This document shows, piece after piece, positions 45,518 to 56,140 of a stretch of 64,000 nt of DNA. The DNA is from Chelydra serpentina (Eukaryota; Chordata; Testudines; Chelydridae): positions 9,145,501-9,209,500 of the forward strand of contig JBAIAC010000057.1 in assembly GCA_037349315.1 (NCBI GenBank), written 5' to 3'. The position numbers and the translations under genes are program-made. Position 1 is the first letter of the stretch. Every line of letters begins with the position of its first letter. A model generated the notes under the pieces. The model was not told the origin of the DNA. It did not search any database and saw nothing but the letters and a program-made list of their open reading frames with translations.

Positions 45518-46744
45518 AGAAGCTCTGTGGTGAAGCGGAGATCTTTAGGGAGAATACTGTTCTTTACTCTAACTGTTCTACGTCGGTGATTCTTTACCAC
45601 CGTCATGCAAAGCACTTGGAACTGCCATTTGTCTCATGCACCTTACAAGTCCTGGAACTCCGAGAACTACAGACCTCGTGACGCTAGGACTTTGTAATTC
45701 ATTATTTTGTGAAGATAGAGAGAGTTTGTAATGTTTAACATATTTAAAATCTTAGCTTTGAGCCCTGCACGTTTAACTTGACAGAAGGTAATTTAGCTTT
45801 AAGGCTGGTTTAAACTTAAACCCAAGGTTTTCCCCATGTAGATATTAATGATCTCAGTGAAGTTTTGTGGTGTTTTTTTTTTTTTAACAGCTTTACAAAT
45901 GTCAGCTTTATGTGGGGGATAAATGTAATTTTACAGAAGCAGTAAAATTCTTCTATAGCTTCAACTATAGAATCTCTTTTTTCCTCACTTTTCTGGTGGC
46001 TGTCAAAGGCAACACAGATAAATACGGCACAAACAATGGTGGCTCTTCTGAGGGTTCAGTGCAGTGGAGCGGCACAGAAGGAATGCCAGGCTGCAGCTGC
46101 TTGTGCTGTGTAAACAGGGTGGTGTTCAAACAATCTTGAACTTTGTATTAATAGCTCTTCTTGCTACACTGGTATATGATGGCTCTGAAGTTGTTTATCA
46201 AAGGCTATCTGGCTTAGAAAGGTGGCTAGCCACTTCCTTCTCTTTTTTTCTGTTTAAAAACCATTAGTCTTTCTGCAGCATGAGAATTGGAGACCACACT
46301 GTCAACTTATTAGGATTTAAAAAAAACCCAAACCCCTGCCTCTTGCCATAATGATACTCAAAGGCAAAAGGGTTTTCTTCAGCAGTACCATGACATCTTT
46401 GCTTGTATGGGTCTAGCTCAAACTGCCATGCAAACCTGCCATTGAAATGTGAGTGGTTCTGCCTTCAGCCACTCTTCTAGGTTTGGATGCTAATGGCAGG
46501 TGTTGCAATATCCCCATCCCTCCCCAGAGGAATGATGGGCGCATATTTTGTTTTGAAGAAGGTGTCAGTTTGGTTGTGATGGTTTGGTGAGACCAATTAA
46601 AAAACAAAACAAAAAAACTGCTCACTGCAGCTCTGGCTAATGGAAACGGATTCCTGTTCTGTAGCGGGAGTGGTATCTGAAGAGAGCGCTGTCACATCAC
46701 TTATTAATCAGTCCTGTTAATTACGGTAGCGCTAAGGACCAACC

Positions 46745-47150
46745 ACGAATGAGGCTCCGTTATACAAGATGCTGTTTGAGTAGCAGTCCCTGCCCAACGG
46801 ATACAGTCTAAACACACGAGGTGGGGGAAGGGGTATAACACACCCAAGCACAGGGCCGGCCTTAGCAAGTGCAGGGCCCGATTTCGACGAGGCCCCGCCG
46901 CCGAGAGAGCAGCAGCTAGTGAGCTGCCACCGACGTGCCGCTGACGGACATTGCAGGGCTCCTCTTAGGCGCAGGGCCTAATTCCCTGGAATCGGGGGAA
47001 TCGGCCTAAAGCCGGCCCTGCCCAAGCAGAGTGAACAATGTGAGGATATTGGCAACCATGTTAATTCCCTTACTTTGGAGGGTGGGGAGCAAGGGATTTA
47101 GGTAGGAGGAGATGAGCTAAATGGAAAGAACAGCGAAGAGGTGAGGGTCA
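46745..47150 (-). mobile_element. MIR-like SINE relic (minus), split by hAT
   Basis: AGCAGTCCCTGCCCAACGGA and TACAGTCTAAACACACGAGG match the '...cagtccctgccc...agcttacagtctaa' part of an amniote MIR-type repeat. A hAT element at 46851-47020 cuts through it. The far side is too diverged to delimit. Confidence 0.4.
46843..47028. mobile_element. hAT-like MITE with perfect TSD
   Basis: The element is 46851-47020 (170 bp). TSD CCCAAGCA at 46843-46850 and 47021-47028. Termini CAGGGCCGGCCTTA and TAAAGCCGGCCCTG are inverted repeats over about 13 bp. CpG-rich interior; no coding sequence. Confidence 0.93.
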
Positions 47151-48189
47151 GGGAGAAGAGAGTAAGGTGGAGTAGGTGTGGCTTGCGGCAAGAGTGAACA
47201 GACGGAGGGAGGGAGAGGGTTGGCGCAAACAGCCAGTCAACACATGGCAGAGAGTCCAGTCAAAACGGTAGGAAGTTCTCTGAATGTTCGAATTCCCTGC
47301 TTAGGCCGGCCACGTCTGCAATGACCTGGCTGGAGTCTCCTGCCGAGGCTGGGGGCGGGGGAGAACTTGGGCCCTGGTGCCCTCGGTTTGGGTTGCTTTT
47401 CCCCTGCTCAGTTCTGGGTCTGGGGGTGGTTCTGGAGGGATGGATGGCACCAGCTGGCCCTCACTTCACCACTTCCTCCCCGTGCAGCAATCCTTGCTCT
47501 GGCGGCTCTTCCTACCAGCTAGAGTCTCTGGCTGGTTCCTCTGCAGTTCTCCACTGGCAACGACAGTGCTATAGCTTTGGAGTCAGGAATAGCAAATCAG
47601 CAGTTAGAGGCACATAAAAGGACTCTGTTAAAGTGGCTTTGTGACCTAGTGGTGTGGGTGATTCACTGGGCTGAGGAGAGACGTGATGATTCAGCGGGAA
47701 TGCTTTAGCACAGGTTGACCCAGGTACGGCATATTTCCGATGCGTTTCTGATGACTCCCTCCTTCACGTCGCCGCACCAGCAGGGCTTTCTTTGCTGTTC
47801 TGTGTCAAACAGCAGGTGGGGGCTGAATGAATATGCTGGCCCCCCAGCGGCTCAACCCAGCCCTCTCTAACAGCACTGCTGAATGTACAGAGAATTCACA
47901 CCCTCTGGAGGGCAACTGGCAGAGTTTGTTGTGCAAATGAAGTGCTGGAAAGCAAGTCCCGGTTCCCTTCACGCTGGCAGGGAGAAGGGAGGGGCGTTGG
48001 TCCGAAACTCTGCAATGGAAACGACACCATTAACGGTGAACAGGGCAAAACGCCAGCCCCTATCGCTATTCAAAGATCACAGGTGTAGAGCGTAGAGAGA
48101 GCCACCTTTTCTTCTCCTATCCCCACCCAAAGTCCTGCATAGCATCCTAGACTAAGCACCCGGTCCAGGTGAACATATCTAGTGTCAGT

Positions 48190-48592
48190 CTCTAACCCAG
48201 GGGTGGCCAACCTGAGCCTGAGAAGGAGCCAGAATTTACCAATGTACATTGCCAAAGAGCCACAGTAATTCGTCAGCAGCACCCCCATCATCCCCCACTC
48301 CCAGCGCCTCCCTCTCCCTCCCACTTCCCGATCAGCTGTATCGTGGTGTGCTGGGGGGGGCGGGGGGGAGCAAGGGCATGGCAAACTCAGGAGAGGGGGC
48401 GGGAAGGGGTGGAGTGGGGGCAGGGCCTGTGGCAGAGCCAGGGGTTGAGCAGTGAGCACCCCCCGGCACATTGGAAAGTTTGCGCCTGTCGCTCCAGCCC
48501 CGGAGTCGGTGCCTGTACAAGGAGCCGCATATTAACTTCTGAAAAGCCGCATGTGGCTCTGGAATCACAGGTTGGCCACCCCTGCTCTAAGC
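48190..48592 (+). mobile_element. hAT-like element, CAGGGGTGGCC family, copy 2
   Basis: The element is 48198-48584. Ends CAGGGGTGGCCAACCTGAGC and GGTTGGCCACCCCTG. Flanking octamers CTCTAACC and CTCTAAGC match at 7 of 8. Same orientation as the copy at 45135, about 3 kb away, but each has its own flanks, so the two are separate insertions rather than a segmental duplication. Confidence 0.92.
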
Positions 48593-49993
48593 AGTGGAGG
48601 GAATCCCTCCTGGCATCAGTTTGGTTTCACAGCCTGGCTTTTACAGGCATTAAAGGAAATGACATTCTGTCATGTCACAGCCAGGCAAGTGTCTGCCAAG
48701 TTGTCTGCTCTGCCATCAGACAGCTCAGTTTTAAGGATTCCCAGAATCCAAAAACCAGTAATTTGTATTGTAAGGTGCCATTATCTGAACTGATGGAAAC
48801 AATGCTTCCTTGCTCAATTTCCTGCAGTGATTTATTCCTACACCTGCTGCGGTAGCTCTCCAAACTGCAGGATGGTGGGTGGAGGAAGGCTGCCACTGCA
48901 TGGCTCTTGTTTTATACACCCCCCTCCTCAAACATGTAACCCATAAAAAAAAGCTTTGTTGGGACCACAGAGGCCTTGAGCGTCCTACAAGGAAAAATGT
49001 GTCTTCTGTGTTGTTGTGGGAGGAGTATGGAATTCCCACATCCTCATGATGGCAAATAAATTCCACATCCCACAGCAACTCCAGAGGCACTTCACTTAAT
49101 ATTGCAAACAAGCATCAGCTCTATTTGTGGAACTAGTGTGAGATCCTCTTAGGCAGTGAAAAGGAGTCTGTCGTTCCTCTACCGAGAGTGTAAAAATAAC
49201 ACGAACGACGTAATGTTTAGACTGAGCATAGCATTGAGCACAGGTTTTTAAGAATTTCTTAATGTTTCTCAACTACAAGAACTAGATTTGCTTTATCAAG
49301 CATCCAAGATTGCTGTGTGTTTTATTTGGGGGTAAAACTGGAGACATCCCTACCTTCTTGCCTTTAATAGAATTTGCAGAAATGCCAGACAAGACCAGCA
49401 GTTTCCTTTGCACTTTCTCTAGCGACTTCTTGTTCTTTAAAAGTTGCATACTAGGTACTTCTGCATCCACAGACTCTTCTGTGAAAGGTGTTTTGGGATA
49501 CTTTCCACTGTGGTACCTCGTTTCACATGCTTAGCATGGCTGCTGCTCTTCTATTTACTGCTCTGGAGACAGTCTGGTGTAGCACAAGTGAGCTGTTTAA
49601 CACACAATTTACAAAGAATCTTTGAGCATGTATCTTCAGACAGAACTTCCTGTCAGCTGATCTCAGACAGGTGTGGCTTTCAGTGCCTTGAAAGGATGGA
49701 GAGTCACTAGAAATTTGCAGGCTCAAATGCCAAACTCCTCTTCCTTTCTGCAGGGCCGAGGCCTGGCAATCAAATAAGCTGCTTTATCTAGTCCATGTGT
49801 CCTTGCCTCAAATAGAAGGATCCTTGCTAATTCTGTATCAACATTACATTTCCAAGTGACACCAGATTCCCATTATCCATGAGTTCTAGATCAGTATCTA
49901 GAGGTAATGTTCTCTGTTCAAACTGGACATTCTAGTATTCTTGCTGTAGTAGCCACATGGTGCATCTGGCCAGGCCAGAAGGGCTGTTCTAAA

Positions 49994-50132
49994 CGTGTAA
50001 GTAGGGTGACCAGATGTCCCGATTTTATAGGGACAGTCCTGATTTTTGGTCTTTTTCCTATATAGGTTCCTGTTAACCCCCACCCCCTGTCCTGATTTTT
50101 CACACTTGCTGTCTGGTCACCCTACGTGTAAG
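49994..50132 (-). mobile_element. hAT MITE, TAGGGTGACCAGA family, copy 2
   Basis: The element is 50002-50124 (123 bp), with perfect TSDs CGTGTAAG at 49994-50001 and 50125-50132. It is inverted relative to the other three copies: it begins TAGGGTGACCAGATGTCC and ends CACACTTGCTGTCTGGTCA followed by CCCTA. Confidence 0.95.
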
Positions 50133-50789
50133 GAACTTGGCTTGACCTGGAAATTCTGTCCTGTGATGTCAAGCTGGGCTATATTCTGTTTCTTTAGCCT
50201 CTGGCTAAAGCAGTTACTTAGGCAATGTTGATTGGCTGAAGAGGGGATTTAAGAAAACTATTTCCGAAGATGCAGAATCTAGCTCTGAGCCCATCATAAA
50301 ATGGGTCCTCTTGACTGGTTTGTTTATCAGATGTGGAAACATTTCTGTTACTTTAAATCTACTTTGAGTGCCACCTGCTGGAGTGAACAATTAATATTGG
50401 CCTGTGTAACATTAGGGTCAAATTCTTACCTGGTGGAGGTGGATGTCCTTCAGTTGACTTCAGTGGCGTTTCACCAGCTTACACCAGGTATGTATTTGTT
50501 CCTATAACTGCTAATATTGGTATCTGTCAATTCTATCCCAGGGCAGACTTCAGACTGTATTCCCCTGCAAGGACTTCTCTGACTGTTGCTAAAGAGGCTA
50601 TTGGTATCTATTTGTAGTCTCTGGACTTAGAACGGTCACAGGAAGGGAGTGAACTTTCAGAAAGTACAATCAGCCTCTCATGTAATGAGAGATTGGGCAT
50701 TTTCTCAGTCACAGAAATAGCCAACTTTCCACTGGCGAGCCAGCTCAGTGGGGAGAACGACTGCCCCAGCACCAGGCACAAGGGCTGAA

Positions 50790-51140
50790 ATTTGGCCTGT
50801 GCTGCTTTCAACTACCTGAAAGGGGGTTCCAAAGAGGATGGATCTAAACTGTTCTCAGTGGTAGAAGATGACAGACCAAGGAGTAATGGTCTCAAGTTGC
50901 AGAGGGGGAGGTTTAGGTTGGATATTAGGAAAAACTTTTTCACTAGTAGGATGGTGAAGCACTGGAATGGGTTACCTAGGGAGGTGGTGGAATCTCCTTC
51001 CTTAGAGGTTTCTAAGGTCAGGCTTGACAAAGCCCTGGCTGGGATGATTTAGTTGGGGTTGGTCCTGCTTTGAGCAGGGGGTTGGACTAGATGACCTCCT
51101 GAGGTCCCTTCCAACCCTGAGATTCTATGATTCTATGAAA
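50790..51140 (+). mobile_element. CR1 LINE 3' end with intact tail
   Basis: Well-preserved CR1 3' end. It includes the end of the RT polyprotein ([13 protein letters not shown] near 50798 is the classic CR1 C-terminal region; [33 protein letters not shown]), then the 3' UTR TGAGCAGGGGGTTGGACTAG, ATGACCTCCTGAGGTCCCTT and the tail ATTCTATGATTCTATGA. The C-terminal frame 50792-51052 is open for 86 codons and ends at a stop, so this is one of the younger CR1 copies here. 5' truncated. Confidence 0.93.
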
Positions 51141-51989
51141 TTGGGATGTATTTTGGCCTGCTTTCCTAGGCTTCACTTGCAGCCCTGATCAGAGAGACTG
51201 AAGGTCATTCTAGCTGCTCTGGCAGAAGGTCATTCGAACTGCACTGGCAGAAAAGTCCTTCCAGGGGAATGAAGTCTGGCTTCCTCTTCAATTTTTGCTA
51301 TTACTACCAGGGCCTTTTGGTTTTGTTCGTGGGGAAAAGGGGAGAAATACTTCCATGAGGAACACTGCCTGAAAGCCCTAACATATTGGGCCAAAAGGAC
51401 CTCTGTGCACAATTCCACTGAGTTCTGTGATGTTAGCAGGGGATTAACTTGGCATACTGACTTGAAGCAGAAACGTCGGGGCATGCTTTTGACATGGACT
51501 GTGTAGAACAGGGCTGTCTCCATCTAATCATTGCTGCTTCCAGCCTCTTGCGAAATAACATATATATTTTTAATAATACAACTATAGAGTAACTTTGTCC
51601 TTTTCTGGGGTGCCAAGTTCATCACCGCTACAATTCAGTGGAGTGACATCAGGGATGCTTTTGACCCAGTAACAGGTTTTCATACAGATCACAGGCACGT
51701 CGCATTTTAATTACTATAAAATTGTCAAATCACTTGTTCGCTGTGAATGCGTAGCGTAAGAAGCCGGTATTACTAAAAACTTGCAGAAAGATGACAGCAA
51801 ACCAGATTCTGACCTGGTATAAATTCAGAGTAAATGAACTCTCATTCATTGGCCCTGTTGGTGTAAATGAGATTGAAATGTGGCCCCCTCTCCCTTAAGG
51901 AAAGAGCTTCTTGCTGTTGCATGTGGGCTTTGCTATAAGATTAATGCCTATTTTTCTTCTGATTCTGTCATCAAAAGATTCCTACTCTT

Positions 51990-52007
51990 AAAAAAAAAAA
52001 AAAAAAA
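51990..52007. repeat. Poly-A tract (A18)
   Basis: Eighteen A residues, followed by G-rich sequence. No retroposed unit was identified upstream. Confidence 0.93.
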
Positions 52008-52326
52008 GGGGGTGGGGTGGAGGAGAAGGGAGAGGCCAAGTGAAATGGAAGATGTCAAATCTGCAGCAGTAGCATTCCCACTGTAAACAAATCCTTCCCT
52101 ACTGTTCTTGCAAACATTAGTGCTTTACCTGAGTTAATCCCAAAGAATCCACCCCCTCTTTATTATCCATTTGTCAGGAAGTTCTGGTTGCCAATGTCTC
52201 CAGCACTGTTCCTTATACACACAGTTTATTGACACTGTATATTAGTCATATCTCCAAAACCACCCCTGCATCCATGCAATGCCCTCCCCGGCCCCAGGAG
52301 CTTGTTCTGGCTCATGACAGAGGTGT

Positions 52327-52466
52327 GTGCCTGCTAGGGTGACCAGACAGCAAGTGTGAAAAATCGGGACAGGGGGTGGGGGGTAATAGGAGCCTATATA
52401 AGAAAAAGCCCCAAAAATCGGAACTGTCCCTATAAAATCGGGACATCTGGTTACCCTAGTGCCTGC
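52327..52466 (+). mobile_element. hAT MITE, TAGGGTGACCAGA family, copy 3
   Basis: The element is 52335-52458 (124 bp), with perfect TSDs GTGCCTGC at 52327-52334 and 52459-52466. Same orientation as copy 1. The right terminus has one change (CTGGTTACCCTA). Confidence 0.95.
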
Positions 52467-52972
52467 TAAACTGTACACTCTGGTTTAAAGAAATTCCGGA
52501 GTGCTGCATCCCAGGGTATTAAAGGGGATGGAGCTGTAGCAAGAACTTAAATTAAAACAGACAGGGCTGCTGTGATGTTGAAATCATATGAGAGAGACAA
52601 GGTGGGTGAGCTCATATATTTCTGTTGGTGAGAGAGACCAGCTTTCAAGCTACACAGAGCTGCTCTTTAGGTCTGAGAAAAGTTCTCCCAGGTCACAGCA
52701 AAATGCAAGGTGGAACAGATTGGAACAAGCATAACTAGTTAGCATGTATTGTTGGGGACCATTCAAGGTACAGTGGCTCATTAACACCTCTGCAGTCATA
52801 GGACAAAAAGAGGGGGTTGGTAAGTTAGAGATTGTTGTAATAAGCCATAAGTGCAGTGTCTCTGTTCAGTCCATGATTTTTAGTGTGTAGCAGAGCAATA
52901 AATGTAAGCTCTCAGGCTCGTTTTTTTAAAGTGTTGTGTAGGTTTCCTTTGAGGAGGAGGAGGACTGCTAGG

Positions 52973-53267
52973 TCAGATATAAAGTGATCGCTTCGTGAAA
53001 AGTGTTCCCCCAGAGGTGATAGGGTGTTTTTGTTTTTCATCATTTTCCAGTGTGAGTTCATTCCAGAGTGATTTGTTTGGTTTCAGGCACATAATTGTTG
53101 TTGGGACATTTAGTGCACTGGATGAGGTACACCACATGTTGTGATAGGCATGTGTAGGACACATGGATCTTGAAAGATGTGTTGTGGGGGGTGTTGATCA
53201 TGGTAGCAGCTGCAGGAGATATGGCTGCAGGTTTTGCATCTGTTGTTCTGGCAGGGTCTGGTGCCAC
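52973..53267 (-). pseudogene. Penelope GIY-YIG endonuclease domain remnant
   Basis: Two overlapping minus frames read INTPHNTSFKIHVSYTC, then HVVYLIQCTKCPNNNYV and PETK. VVYLI corresponds to the GIY block and NYV.ET to the YIG/YVGET block of the Penelope nuclease. The glycine of YVGE is replaced (YVPE). The nuclease would nick target DNA for priming. Confidence 0.8.
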
Positions 53268-53738
53268 TTTGAGTTGGTGCGTCCTGGTCTGTGGGGAGGT
53301 TGCTTCCGATGATGAAGTTGGGGGGGTTCTTTGAAGGCCAGAAATTGGGGGTCAGGAAAGATTTCTTTCAGGATGGGGTCCCCATCAAGTATGGGTTGTA
53401 GTTGTTTGGTACCCCATATGGATTCCAGTGTGGGGTAGTGGGTAACAACTAGAGGTGTGCAGTTGGAGGGGAGTTTATTTCTGTATCTCTCTCGGGGTAT
53501 TTGGGTGGCCTGTTCCATGACGCGATCTACTTCTCTGGTGGAGTGTCCTTGTTTGGTGAAGGTGTTTTTAAGTGTGCTAAGGTGTATATCCCGGACTTTC
53601 TCCTCTGAGTGTATTCTGTGGTATCTGAGTGCCTAACTGTAGATACCAGATTTCTTGGTGTGTTTGGGGTGGGTTACTGGATCTATAAAGGTAGGGGTGG
53701 TGATCTGTGTTTTTCTTGTATATGGTTGTCTCTGTGGT

Positions 53739-53921
53739 TCAATTGCTGATGTTGGTCGTGGTGTCCAGGAAGTTGATGCTAGTGTGGGAGTGTTCCAGAG
53801 AGTTTTTAATGGACGGGTGATGGTTGATGAAGTTGTAGTGGAAATCTTTGAGGGAGTTTAAGCCATCTGTCAAGAGGATGGAAATATCATTGATGTACCT
53901 CGGGTATATCATTGATTTCAT
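53739..53921 (-). pseudogene. Penelope reverse transcriptase fragment (motif C region)
   Basis: Minus frame with CTMKSMIYPRYINDISILL, then LNSLKDFHYNFINHHPSIKN and HTSINFLDTT. It corresponds to the Penelope palm region, where RYIDDIF is expected; here the first catalytic aspartate is asparagine (YIND). The frame joins, across the nested CR1, to the 54425-54700 RT piece. Confidence 0.82.
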
Positions 53922-53945
53922 GGTGCATTTGTCCAGAAATTCTTC

Positions 53946-54419
53946 TAAGAGGGGATATGATAGAGATCTATAAAATCATGACTGGTGTGGAGAAAGTAAA
54001 TAAGGAAGTGTTATTCACTCTTTCTCATAACACAAGAACTAGAGGTCACTAAATGAAATTAATAGACAGCAGGTTTAAAACAAACAAAAGGAAGTATTTC
54101 TTCAAACAACGCACAGTCAACCTGAGGGACTCTTTGCCAGAGGATGTTGTGAAGGCCAAGACTATAACAGGGTTCAAAAAAGAACTAGATAAATTCATGG
54201 AGGATAAATCTATCGATGGATATTAGCCAGGCTGGGCAGGGATGGTGTCCCTAGCCTCTGTTTGCCAGAAGCTGGGAGTGGGCGACAGGGGATGGATCAC
54301 TTGATGATTACCTGTTCTGTTCATTCCCTCTGAAGCACCTGGCATTGGCCACTGTCAGAAGACAGGACACTGGGCTAGATGGACCATTGGTCTGACCCAG
54401 TATGGCCGTTCTTATGTTC
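53946..54419 (+). mobile_element. CR1 LINE 3' fragment nested in Penelope RT
   Basis: TTCTAAGAGGGGATATGATA, CATGACTGGTGTGGAGAAAG, TTTAAAACAAACAAAAGGAA, TGGGCTAGATGGACCATTGG and a terminal ATGGCCGTTCTTATGTTC. It resembles the copy at 16668-17174 closely but in a different site. Penelope RT sequence is interrupted exactly here and resumes on the far side, so this CR1 inserted later. Confidence 0.92.
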
Positions 54420-54424
54420 AAGGG

Positions 54425-54715
54425 GGCCCATGAAGAAGTTGGCATATTGGGGAGCCATCCTAGTACCCAAAGCTGTTCCCATGGTTTTGACAAAGTGTTT
54501 GTTGTTGATTATAAAATTGTTATGGGTGAGGATGAAATTAGTGAGTTTGGCGATTTGTGCTTGGGGTGGATATCTGAGGGTTGCCCATTGTCTTGTAAAT
54601 ATTTGAGGCAGGCAGCAATGCCGTCATTATGAGAGATGTTGGTGTAAGTGACGTCCATGGCAGTGAAGATGGTGTTCTGAGGGAGGTTGTTAATAATATA
54701 ACATACAGTTTAGGA
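54425..54715 (-). pseudogene. Penelope reverse transcriptase fragment (motifs A-B region)
   Basis: Reading minus with small frame changes: TAMDVTYTNISHNDGIAACL (motif A, with D and the Y-T-NI block), then FVKTMGTALGTRMAPQY and ANFFM (motif B). Typical Penelope RT has GT..GTRMAP.YAN. Disrupted by frameshifts and by the CR1 that follows. Confidence 0.82.
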
Positions 54716-56099
54716 TAACATTTGAATGGCAAATCCAGATACTGCAGGCTCTTATAAATGCCCCCTAGAGAATAAGTAAAACCTTTGAGCTTTGTAGACG
54801 GGGTGTTCTATAGATATAGATCTGTAGTGATCAAACACATGCATGTTGAGACATTTCTTTCCCCTTCATAATAAGAAGTTCTAATCTATTTTTGTATTCA
54901 GTTGGACTTTCTTTTTAACATTCCATGCAACTGAATTTTTTTTTTTATCCATAAAAAACATGGGAGAATTTTTCTGCCTAGATGACTTCATTTGTTTGTT
55001 CTTTGCTTAATCAGAAATACTCTCTTAAAAAGCCAATAGCTGAACTAAAACTCAGTAGAAGCTAGCTCATAACTGCCCACTATGTGAGGCAGGAAGAGTC
55101 CCCTCCACTTGGGGTGAGCCACACTAGGAGAAAAAGAGGTGTCGGTTTTAATCATGTGACAACACATGGCAAAATTCTAGTGTGGATGAAGAAGTTGTGT
55201 GAAAACTACAGTGTTAACAGATTCAGGTAAACACTAGAGGGGAGCATAGGACTTACCTTGGCCAGTTAATGTGTGAAAACAATTGCCTTGTCCACAATAG
55301 GATTTCTGTGACTGTGTGGCTCAGGCTGTTTGGACAGCCCAGCCCAGCAGTTAATGCCCTAATTCCTCCCTCTGTGGAGGGCATGCATGAAAACCAGGAT
55401 TATGGAGACTCCTTGCTTCTAGAGTGCACTTCTGCTAGAAGGCCCAGGACTGGTGTGGCAGAGTTCTGTGCAGGTGTTAGTCTGATGGTGCCTGCCTGCA
55501 ATTTCCATGGCTCTACTACTCATCTTACTTTGAACTCTCTTCCCTGTTCCCCAAATTTCAAAATAGTAAAACCTGCTGTTGCTGTGGGCAGTACTTAGAA
55601 TTGCTACTTCCTCTTACCTCACTAATGGTTTCTCTATCAAGATCTAAACGCCCCTTGTTGCAAAAATTCTCTTCCTTTAGTCCAGTTCTCTTCTGATTTT
55701 AAATAATTCTCTAGCCTGATCCTGCAGACTGGGTGTCAGTTGATCAGTGTACACGGCCATCTTCCACTCTTACTTTTTTTTTAAATTCCCTTGATCATAA
55801 ATTTAAACTGTTTCCACAAATCACATGCAGGCTATAACCGGCACATGATTTATCTATCTAAAGTGTGGAATCATGCTCTAACATTGCTATTTGGGGCTAA
55901 GAGGAGTAAAATGTGCCCCTGTATCTTCACAGTAGCTTACTTGTTCTTTCCTGTAGGAAACATGCAGAGGTTTATTAGAAGACCAATCAACCTCCGCTTT
56001 ATTTAAAACAACTCTCCAGGAAGCATTGTTTGCTGGTCACTTCCTCTTGCCACCTACTGATCTGAAGTAGATCATATGAGCATAATTCTGTCTGTACTC

Positions 56100-56140
56100 T
56101 TAAGGCATGGCTACACTGGAAACTTCAAAGCGCTGGGAAC
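56100..56140 (+). repeat. MITE terminus fragment
   Basis: TAAGGCATGGCTACACTGGA followed by AACTTCAAAGCGCTGGGAAC resembles the left end of a turtle MITE family (TAAGGC.TGGCTACACTGG...GCGCT). No matching right end. Confidence 0.4.

Larger units (their letters stand above)
52570..54740 (-). mobile_element. Penelope-like retroelement, 5' truncated, with nested CR1
   Basis: On the minus strand, from 54740 down, come RT pieces (NNLPQNTIF-like, VTYTNISHNDGIAACLKYLQ, then MGTALGTRMAPQYANFF), an interruption by CR1 (53946-54419), RT motif C as RYINDISILL and HTSINFLDTT (53739-53921), and finally an endonuclease-like region with VVYLIQCTKCP and NNYVPETK (about 53070-53130). The last is the GIY-YIG signature of Penelope-like elements. 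A 3' UTR (52570-52960) follows, shared with 6236-6575. The family encodes RT fused to a GIY-YIG nuclease. Stops and the YIND change show it is dead. Confidence 0.85.

Noticed and set aside
45079..45681. 200-codon + strand ORF
   Set aside because: Most of it is the hAT copy 45135-45509. The related copy at 48198 gives similar but shifted ORFs.
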